DNA of 64,000 nucleotides from Marichromatium gracile (GTDB lineage Bacteria; Pseudomonadota; Gammaproteobacteria; Chromatiales; Chromatiaceae), in contig NZ_SMDC01000002.1 of assembly GCF_004343155.1 (NCBI RefSeq), positions 434,001 through 498,000 of the forward strand. Reading direction: 5' to 3'. The position numbers were made by a program, and so were the translations under genes. Positions 54,587 through 61,795 of the stretch are shown here, in pieces (position 1 is the stretch's first letter; each line of letters starts with the position of its first letter). The notes below the pieces were generated by a model, which worked only from the letters and a program-made list of their open reading frames with translations, was not told the DNA's origin and did no database searches.

Positions 54587-54878
54587 GACCCTGGTGTGGA
54601 TCATCTACGACATCGTCGCCGACAAGCCGCGCGGGCGCATCGCCAAGCTGTGCAAGGAGGCCGGTCTCTACCGAGTACAGAAATCGGTGTTCCTCGGCAC
54701 CATCGAGCGTAACCGGCTCGACGAGCTGCGGCTGCAGGTCGAGGAGCAGATCGATTCCGAGGTGGATTCGGTCTACATCTTCCCGCTGTGCGAGAGCGAC
54801 TTCAGAAAGGTGGTGGTGCTCGGTCAGGCCTTCGACAAGCGCTTGGTGACCGACCAGGTGCGGGCGCTGTTCCTATGA
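54573..54878 (+). CDS. cas2: CRISPR adaptation protein Cas2
   Basis: 101 residues, ATG at 54573 with GGAGGGGG before it, inside the end of cas1. The ferredoxin-like fold starts 'TLVWIIYDIVADKPRGRIAK' with the conserved Asp13, then 'GLYRVQKSVFLGTIERNRL' and 'DSVYIFPLCESDFRKVVVLG'. It is the structural core of the Cas1-Cas2 integrase complex. Its last codon overlaps the cas4 start (ATGA at 54875-54878). Confidence 0.95.
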   Translation: MKTTETLVWIIYDIVADKPRGRIAKLCKEAGLYRVQKSVFLGTIERNRLDELRLQVEEQIDSEVDSVYIFPLCESDFRKVVVLGQAFDKRLVTDQVRALFL

Positions 54879-55483
54879 GCGAGTGGTCCGACGACACCGA
54901 GACGACGCCGATGGTGACGCCGTCGGAGGTGCTCGAACACGTCTATTGCCCACGCTTCACCTGGTTCATGAACGTGCAGCACATCGCCCAGCACGAAGAC
55001 CAGCGCTACAAGGTGTTGCGTGGGCGCGAGGTACATCGGCGCCGCTCGGTCGAGAATCGCGATTATCTGCGTCGGCGCATCGGCGCCACCCGACGCGAAA
55101 CCGAGGTCTATCTGGCATCGCCGAGGTTGCGGCTGCGCGGTATCGTCGACGAGGTGCTGTGGCTTGCCGACGGCACCATGGCGCCACTGGACTACAAATA
55201 CACCCCGCGCCGCGAGCAGGTGTTCAAGACCCATGAAACACAGATCCTGCTGTATGCGATGCTGATCACCGAGACGTATGGGTTGCCGGTCGAGCGTGGG
55301 TTCGTCGCCTATATTCGCGACGGCAGCCATCTGATCGAAGTGCCCGTGAGCACGGTGAGGATCACGCAGACCCGGCATCTGATTGACGAGATCTTTGATA
55401 TCATCGAGACAGGCAGACTACCGGCGCGCACCCGCTCGCCCCTGCGTTGTGAAGACTGCTGTTACAAAAATATCTGCGCTTGA
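54875..55483 (+). CDS. cas4: CRISPR adaptation nuclease Cas4
   Basis: 202 residues. A RecB-like nuclease with 'EHVYCPRFTWFMNVQH' giving Cys25, His54 in 'GREVHRRRS', Asp92 in 'GIVDEVLW', and the D-x-K pair Asp106/Lys108 in 'PLDYKYTP'. The C-terminal cluster Cys192, Cys195/Cys196 and Cys201 ('CEDCCYKNIC') completes a 4Fe-4S site with Cys25. Cas4 trims prespacers and helps select the PAM and the insertion direction. It is the last gene of the left cas module; the AT-rich leader follows directly. Confidence 0.94.
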   Translation: MSEWSDDTETTPMVTPSEVLEHVYCPRFTWFMNVQHIAQHEDQRYKVLRGREVHRRRSVENRDYLRRRIGATRRETEVYLASPRLRLRGIVDEVLWLADGTMAPLDYKYTPRREQVFKTHETQILLYAMLITETYGLPVERGFVAYIRDGSHLIEVPVSTVRITQTRHLIDEIFDIIETGRLPARTRSPLRCEDCCYKNICA

Positions 55484-55655
55484 TCGCCCGTGTATTGCAA
55501 GTCTTTGAATGTTTTGATTTTTTGTGAGTTTTTTCGATGCGGGGAGCGCTTTTTTCAGGTGTTTTTCAGCCGATTCCCACTCTGAAACGCACTTTTAGAG
55601 CACTTGTTTTTCAGGGTTATGTAACTGAATTTTATGATTTTTTAGAGAATTTGCG
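55484..55655 (+). promoter_or_regulatory. CRISPR leader
   Basis: 172 bases between cas4 and the first repeat, sharply AT-rich compared with both flanks, with many T-runs ('ttttgattttttgtgagttttttcg'-like stretches near 55511-55536 and 'tttatgattttttag' at 55630-55645). A TATGAT at 55633-55638 lies just before the first repeat. This side is the leader because the degenerate repeats are all at the far end (57626-57808). The array promoter and the integration site signals should be here. Confidence 0.85.
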
Positions 55656-57808
55656 GCCGCAATGCTCAATCCACTACAACAAGGATTGAAACCGCTGGGC
55701 GGCGACACGGCGGCGCTGGCTCGCGCGGCCGCAATGCTCAATCCACTACAACAAGGATTGAAACTAGCCGCGCGCGAATGCCGTCCAGTCGCGCCGGCGG
55801 CCGCAATGCTCAATCCACTACAACAAGGATTGAAACCGCAGCGGGGTAATCAGCATCGTGCCATCGGGGAAAGCCGCAATGCTCAATCCACTACAACAAG
55901 GATTGAAACACCAAGCGCGCGGTGTCCGGGTGCCCGATCGCCGATGCCGCAATGCTCAATCCACTACAACAAGGATTGAAACATCGCCTCAACCTCGACA
56001 TCCGGCCGCGCCATGCCGCGCCGCAATGCTCAATCCACTACAACAAGGATTGAAACATCGAGGCGGTCGCCTCGTGGCCGTCGGCTACGGGCGCCGCAAT
56101 GCTCAATCCACTACAACAAGGATTGAAACACTTTCGAGACTCAAGCCCGGACGATTGTCCGAGCGCCGCAATGCTCAATCCACTACAACAAGGATTGAAA
56201 CTCGAGGATTTCGGCGCGGCCGTGTTGATCGAGAACATGCCGCAATGCTCAATCCACTACAACAAGGATTGAAACAAGGATTGGCCGAGAGCTTGGGTCG
56301 GTTCAGTCAGAGCCGCAATGCTCAATCCACTACAACAAGGATTGAAACACCAGGCCGGGATAGCGCGCGGCCAGCGCGGCGCGGGCCGCAATGCTCAATC
56401 CACTACAACAAGGATTGAAACCAGGCTCACGTCGCCGCCGCGGACATCGCCATTGGCGCCGCAATGCTCAATCCACTACAACAAGGATTGAAACCTCGGT
56501 GATAGCCATATCAATACCCCCCCACCAGCAGGCCGCAATGCTCAATCCACTACAACAAGGATTGAAACGCGGCGAGGCCGCGGCGAAGCTGGATGCGTTG
56601 GGCGCCGCAATGCTCAATCCACTACAACAAGGATTGAAACCGCGACGCTCGCGAAATAGACGACGCTGCTCGGGATGCCGCAATGCTCAATCCACTACAA
56701 CAAGGATTGAAACCCCAAGTGACCGCGCCGAACTCGATGCCAACCTGGGCCGCAATGCTCAATCCACTACAACAAGGATTGAAACACACCCTGGGTCGAC
56801 GCGCCGGCGACCTTGGAAGAGTGCCGCAATGCTCAATCCACTACAACAAGGATTGAAACAAATGCTGGCCACCGACTGCACGGGTCAGCGGCTCGCCGCA
56901 ATGCTCAATCCACTACAACAAGGATTGAAACATTAGTAGTTGCATATCAGACCGCGAGCCTGAAAAAGCCGCAATGCTCAATCCACTACAACAAGGATTG
57001 AAACCTGAATTGGGCTGCTGTCATTGATGACGGTGTTGTGCCGCAATGCTCAATCCACTACAACAAGGATTGAAACACCAGGATGCGGCGCAGATGGTGG
57101 CCGAGGCGGAAAGGCCGCAATGCTCAATCCACTACAACAAGGATTGAAACCAGGATGAGCCGCACGGCCCACACTGGGCCAAAAAGCCGCAATGCTCAAT
57201 CCACTACAACAAGGATTGAAACATCCTCCCTCGCCTTCCAGGCAGCGGTGAAACTGCCGCCGCAATGCTCAATCCACTACAACAAGGATTGAAACCGCAA
57301 CACTCGCGAAATAGACGACGCTGCTCGGGATGCCGCAATGCTCAATCCACTACAACAAGGATTGAAACCTCTTTCACAATGCGGCCCAGACCGAGAGAGA
57401 AAACACGCCGCAATGCTCAATCCACTACAACAAGGATTGAAACGAAACTCGAGGTGTGTGGCGCGCCGCCCGTGAAGCGCCGCAATGCTCAATCCACTAC
57501 AACAAGGATTGAAACGCACACATGCTGCTCACGCGCCCGCTCACCGTGGCGATGCCGCAATGCTCAATCCACTACAACAAGGATTGAAACATGAGGTACC
57601 AGCAGACATAGGCGGCTTTCGCCTGGCCGCAATTCTCAATCCACTACAACAAGGATTGAAACGCGACGATGAACTGTCGATGGAGATCGTGCTGATCGCC
57701 TCAATTCTCAATCCACTACAACAAGGATTGAAACATGACCGAGAGGCTATGGATGGTCGGGGTCGAGACGAGCCGCAATGCTCAATCCACTACAACAAGG
57801 ATTGAAAT
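55656..57808 (+). CRISPR. CRISPR array, 30 repeats of 37 bases and 29 spacers of 35-38 bases
   Basis: Repeats start at 55656, 55728, 55800, 55873 and so on, with the last at 57772. Each begins GCCGCAATGCTCAATCC and ends CAAGGATTGAAAC; TCAATCC pairs with GGATTGA around a 10-base loop, and the ATTGAAAC end is the type I-B style crRNA 5' handle. Repeats 1-27 look identical. Repeats 28 (57626) and 29 (57698) have T for G at position 9, repeat 29 also T for G at position 4, and repeat 30 regains G at 9 but ends in T. So the old end is on the right and transcription runs left to right. Spacer 14 (56641-56676) and spacer 23 (57296-57331) differ at only two bases. Confidence 0.99.
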
Positions 57809-58135
57809 CGGGTGGCATGGTTCCGGACCGGGCGGGCGCTCAACCGCTCGTCTCCCAGATCGGTCGTGATCAACTCGGCGGCGGCCCAAATCATCTCACG
57901 CGTTCTGCTCTGCTGATGACTACAAGGCGATCAGGATAGCTGGTGGCGGTAGATAAGTATGTGTAACGAGATGAGTTCAAGAACTAGGCAGTCAAGCGGG
58001 TGAAATCGGCTCTCAGCTATTGATCCCCCGTCGAGTTCATGCAACATTGGCAGGCGAGTCAGAGTCGCGACCAGACGGGCGCATGAGACCAACACCTTGA
58101 GGGACGAAAAAAGGGAACCTCAGGAGGAAATAGGC
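57809..58135. other. Region between the array and cas8
   Basis: 327 bases with no recognisable protein or RNA gene and no further repeats. The first ~100 bases are GC-rich, then the composition falls towards that of cas8. It must hold the promoter of the cas8-cas7-cas5-cas3 operon unless that is read through from the array; the stretch 'gtagataagtatgtgtaacg' (about 57948-57967) is the most promoter-like. Confidence 0.45.
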
Positions 58136-60121
58136 ATGTTCGGGGCAATGCGGGAACTGGCGTTATTGGAACTGAACCGTCGCTGCGGAGAAACCGCGCT
58201 TGGCTTGTCTGAGATCCGTGCGCGACATGGCGAGCAACTTGCTCCACTTCTCGTCGAGGCCGCTGAAAAGGTCGCGCGCGTTTATCTGCTACAAGCAGTT
58301 CCGGGTCAACCGGATATGGTCAAGATGTGGGTCGAGGATTTGGATGAGGATAAGCGTCTTCGATTGCCGTTCAACAAGCCTAGCGGTGCCCAGTCATCCG
58401 CTTTGGGTCCCGTCTTCAAGCGCACCAGCAAGCCGAAAGGTAATCCTCCGTTCGGGCCAAGCTTGAAGATTCAGAAAACCACGGCTAAGGACTTTGGTGC
58501 TCAGGCTAAAGCGGATGCCGTCTGGAGTGACTATTTTCGAGAAATCTGCGCGATCCTGTTTGAAAAGAACGAGTTACGCTATGGCGATGCAGTCTATCCG
58601 ATCGGTGGACAAGCCGATCCTAACATCCTGTCTGCCGCCATTCGGCTGATTCCAGAAAAGGAGACAGTGTTTCTCAGTGTTGTAGATAGCGAGGGACGCT
58701 GGCCGGGCGATCGGCCTGAGTATCAAGCCTATCTGGCCCAGGCACTGGCCTCGATCAAATACGTGACGGGTGAGGCGCGCGAGTACGGTCCCGCCGACTG
58801 TCCGCTGTGCGGTGCGCGCGGCGTCACCCTCTATCCCAATCTGCGCGGTACCGGGATCAATTTCGCCAACATGGACCGGGCCGGCGCCTTTCCTGGGCTA
58901 GACACCGGTGATGCCTGGAAGGGCTATGGCCTCTGCCTGGATTGCGCCGACCTGCTCTATGTTTTCAAGAACCATCTGCTCGGTCAGCAGTTTCTCGGCA
59001 GCGTCGCGGGCGACAAGGCCCTGCTGTTGCCCAGCTTGCTAGGCAACCCCGATGGTCGACGGCAATTCATGGAGGACTGGCGCAAATATCTGCACCATCT
59101 GGAGAGCAACAAGGTTTCGTCCTACGAAAAAGACCTGCTGGAATTCGTCCAAGACCGCGAAGACGCTCAGATCGTGTTGCACATCCTCTGGGCGACCTTC
59201 GGCCAGGTGGTCGATGAGGTCCGTGGCCTGGTTAATGACATTCTGCCGTCACGCCTGCGCCGACTGACACAGGCCAACCGACAGGCCAAAGACTGGCTAC
59301 ATCCGCTCGCACCGCGCTATCCGATGGATGAGGCCGCGTTCGACCTTGGTCTGAACATGTTGCTTGCGCTCCTCAAGCGGCCCGGCGGACGTCGTGCAGC
59401 CAGTGCCAACGAGAGCAGCCGGTTGTTCACCATAAAACGCCAGCTCGCCGAGTCCATCTACCACGGCACTCCATTAGGGGCGGCACAAGCTGGATTCTGG
59501 AGCGAGATTCTGACCACGGCCCGTTGGTATCTCGACGATATCGCCAACTCGGACAGCGCCTGGGGGCTGCTGCACGAAGGGCATAGCGAGAAAGGTAAGA
59601 AACAAACGCGTTACTGGACCCTGGCCGGTTGGATCAGACACCTGGCCCGCCTGCTCTATTACCTAGATCTGACAGGAGTGTTACCCATGGAGACCACCGC
59701 CGACCCGTTCGAGCCGACCCTGCCGACGCTCAAACCCTATTTCCAGCCGGGTTCGGGCCTGAGCAGTCCCGAGCGGGCCTTTGTCTTTCTGCTCGGCATC
59801 CTCTACGGCAAGGTGATCCAGGTCCAGGCGGCGCGCGGGGTCAACGTTGCCGCCAACGCCTTGACCTGGCTCAAGCGTCTTCGTCTCGACGGCCGCGATT
59901 TGCCGGATCTCTATAACAAGGTTCGCGAAAAACTCCTGACCTACGAGGTTGAGGGCAACGCCGACGTTCGTGCCATCGTGCAGGATCTGGGGCGTCTCGG
60001 CGCTGGGCGTTTGGGGGACAGCATCACCCTGGATCAGACCGCGACCTGCTATTTCCTGTTGCTCGGCCAGTCGGTGACGGCCGAGGTTCTGCCGTCCAAA
60101 GCCAAAAAGAATGAGGAATGA
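58136..60121 (+). CDS. cas8b: Type I-B Cascade large subunit, Cas8b/TM1802 (Csh1) family
   Basis: 661 residues, ATG at 58136 with AGGAGG eight bases upstream. Large subunits are poorly conserved; the assignment rests on length, on a zinc-finger region with 'DCPLCGARG' (~residue 222) and 'YGLCLDCADLLYVFKNHLLG' typical of TM1802/Csh1 proteins, on the C-terminal helical part ('RAFVFLLGILYGKVIQVQAA'), and on its place before a Csh2-type Cas7. It should recognise the PAM and recruit Cas3. Base composition in the first ~500 bases is visibly less GC-rich than the chromosome around it. Confidence 0.85.
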   Translation: MFGAMRELALLELNRRCGETALGLSEIRARHGEQLAPLLVEAAEKVARVYLLQAVPGQPDMVKMWVEDLDEDKRLRLPFNKPSGAQSSALGPVFKRTSKPKGNPPFGPSLKIQKTTAKDFGAQAKADAVWSDYFREICAILFEKNELRYGDAVYPIGGQADPNILSAAIRLIPEKETVFLSVVDSEGRWPGDRPEYQAYLAQALASIKYVTGEAREYGPADCPLCGARGVTLYPNLRGTGINFANMDRAGAFPGLDTGDAWKGYGLCLDCADLLYVFKNHLLGQQFLGSVAGDKALLLPSLLGNPDGRRQFMEDWRKYLHHLESNKVSSYEKDLLEFVQDREDAQIVLHILWATFGQVVDEVRGLVNDILPSRLRRLTQANRQAKDWLHPLAPRYPMDEAAFDLGLNMLLALLKRPGGRRAASANESSRLFTIKRQLAESIYHGTPLGAAQAGFWSEILTTARWYLDDIANSDSAWGLLHEGHSEKGKKQTRYWTLAGWIRHLARLLYYLDLTGVLPMETTADPFEPTLPTLKPYFQPGSGLSSPERAFVFLLGILYGKVIQVQAARGVNVAANALTWLKRLRLDGRDLPDLYNKVREKLLTYEVEGNADVRAIVQDLGRLGAGRLGDSITLDQTATCYFLLLGQSVTAEVLPSKAKKNEE

Positions 60122-60125
60122 TTCC

Positions 60126-61067
60126 ATGACGACCCTGTCTTCGCGCCGCGAACTGCTGTTTCTCTACGACATTCGCATGGGCAACCCTAACGGTGACCCG
60201 GACGAGAACCGTCCGCGCAGCCTGCCCGATGGGCGCTTCTATGTCACCGACGTGCGCCTCAAGCGCTTTGCCCGCGACTATCTTGCTGCCCAGGGCCAGG
60301 AGATCCTGGTCGGCAACATCGAGGGCCGCACCACTAACCTGACCGGCCGGGTCGCGCATCACCTGGAGACGATCGGCAAGGCCAAGGCCAACGGCGAGGA
60401 ATTGGTGAACATCCTGCTCGACAGCTTCGTCGATGCGCGCTGCTTCGGCTCCTCGCTAGCGTTCAAAAAGCAGGACGGCTGGGAGCCCAAGCCCTCGCCC
60501 AAGACCTTGACCGGTGCGGTGCAGCTCAACATGGGCGAGGTGTTGCACGAGGCCAGTGAAATCCAGATCCAGGGCACATCCGTGTTCGGCAGCGACGAGG
60601 ACAAGGCGCAGGGCACCTTCACTAACTATGCCGCACTGCGCTATGCCCTGATCGCCTTCCATGGTGTGGCCAACGAGCATGCCGCGAAGAAATCGCGTCT
60701 GAGCGACGCCGACTACGACACCTTGCTGCGTGCCTTCTGGAACGGTGTGCGCGCCGCTGGTAACACCCGCACCAAGGTCGGTCAGGTTCCAAGGCTGCTG
60801 GTCTCGGTCGAGTACAATCCGGGCGAGGAATTCCAGTTCGGCAACCTCATGGACTACGTCAAGCTCCAGGCATCCGCCGGTAAGGCGGAGCGGACTTGGG
60901 CCTCGCCGGACGACTACCGAGTCGACCTCACGCGCTTACTCGAGCGGCTCGATGGCCAGCGCGCGCGCATTAACCGTGTGCGCTGCGAGGTCTCGCCCGA
61001 CCTGTGCTTCACCGGCTCGGGGCTTCCAGCCGACTGGCAACCCCTCGGCTTCGACCGACCGGCGTGA
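60126..61067 (+). CDS. cas7: Type I-B Cascade backbone protein Cas7 (Csh2)
   Basis: 313 residues from the ATG at 60126 (GAGGA eight bases upstream); an ATG at 60111 overlapping the cas8 stop is an alternative. The Cas7 signature 'LLFLYDIRMGNPNGDPDENR' near the N terminus, 'YVTDVRLKRFARDYLAAQG' and 'DARCFGSSLAF', 'TLTGAVQLNMGEVLHEASEI' and 'RYALIAFHGVANEHAAKKS' match the Csh2 branch. It polymerises along the crRNA spacer to form the effector filament. Start and end are tightly packed between cas8 and cas5. Confidence 0.93.
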   Translation: MTTLSSRRELLFLYDIRMGNPNGDPDENRPRSLPDGRFYVTDVRLKRFARDYLAAQGQEILVGNIEGRTTNLTGRVAHHLETIGKAKANGEELVNILLDSFVDARCFGSSLAFKKQDGWEPKPSPKTLTGAVQLNMGEVLHEASEIQIQGTSVFGSDEDKAQGTFTNYAALRYALIAFHGVANEHAAKKSRLSDADYDTLLRAFWNGVRAAGNTRTKVGQVPRLLVSVEYNPGEEFQFGNLMDYVKLQASAGKAERTWASPDDYRVDLTRLLERLDGQRARINRVRCEVSPDLCFTGSGLPADWQPLGFDRPA

Positions 61068-61075
61068 GTGATGCC

Positions 61076-61795
61076 ATGGACACCCTCAGCTTCGATTGGT
61101 CGGCCAAATACGGCCACTTCCTGCGAGCCGAAGCGACCGTCAACGCGCTCAGCTATCCCATGCCGCCCCGCACCGCCGTCTTGGGTCTGCTTGGCGCGAT
61201 CCTCGGACTGGAAAAGGATGCCTTGGCGGTCGATCTGGCTGAGACACGGGTTGCGGTGAGCGGTCCGATGCCACGTCGCTTCTGGCATCGAGTCAAGATT
61301 CGCAAGCATCCCCCCGCTGCCTTGTCACGCGAGGTCAAGCGCACCCAGCGCGGCGCGGAACGCCCGACACAGGAAAAGGCAACGCTGCTAAATCAGGAAT
61401 GGCTGCTCGCTCCGCGCTACCGGGTCCATGTCGCCTGGCCCGACCAGCCCGATCGCTTCGACGAGCTGGCCGGGCGCATCCGCGATCGGCGCTGGCACTT
61501 CACGCCTTGCATGGGGCTGTCCGAGCTGCTGTGTGATGTCGAGTTCATCTCCCGTCAGCATGCCGTTGCGCTTCCCGTGGGGCGGCATCTCGTTCAGGGT
61601 ATCTGTTCGGCGAGCGAGGTACGCGTTCTGGCCGAGGAGGAGGTGGCTGTGCATCTGATGCGGATGCCGCGTCACGTCAGTGCGGAGCGTGTATTCCAGC
61701 ATGCGTCCTATTACCTAGAGCATCGCGGTCAGCCGTTTCCGGTCGATACCCAGGCCGCGTGGCGAGTCGGAAACTGGACGGGGCTCTTTCTATGA
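61076..61795 (+). CDS. cas5: Type I-B Cascade subunit Cas5
   Basis: 239 residues from the ATG at 61076; a GTG at 61064 in the same frame is possible. The N terminus 'LSFDWSAKYGHFLRAEATVN' followed by 'SYPMPPRTAVLGLLGAILGL' is the Cas5 RRM and its 'PP.ta..Gll.ai.g' motif. Middle: 'RYRVHVAW', 'FTPCMGLSELLCDVEF'; end: 'WRVGNWTGLFL'. Cas5 caps the 5' handle of the crRNA and holds the large subunit. Its stop overlaps the cas3 start (ATGA). Confidence 0.92.
   Translation: MDTLSFDWSAKYGHFLRAEATVNALSYPMPPRTAVLGLLGAILGLEKDALAVDLAETRVAVSGPMPRRFWHRVKIRKHPPAALSREVKRTQRGAERPTQEKATLLNQEWLLAPRYRVHVAWPDQPDRFDELAGRIRDRRWHFTPCMGLSELLCDVEFISRQHAVALPVGRHLVQGICSASEVRVLAEEEVAVHLMRMPRHVSAERVFQHASYYLEHRGQPFPVDTQAAWRVGNWTGLFL

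Noticed and set aside
55662-57805. Open frames through the CRISPR array encoding repeated peptides of the type MLNPLQQGLK
   Set aside because: The repetition comes only from the 37-base repeats; frames stop and start with spacer length, and no ribosome binding site precedes them.
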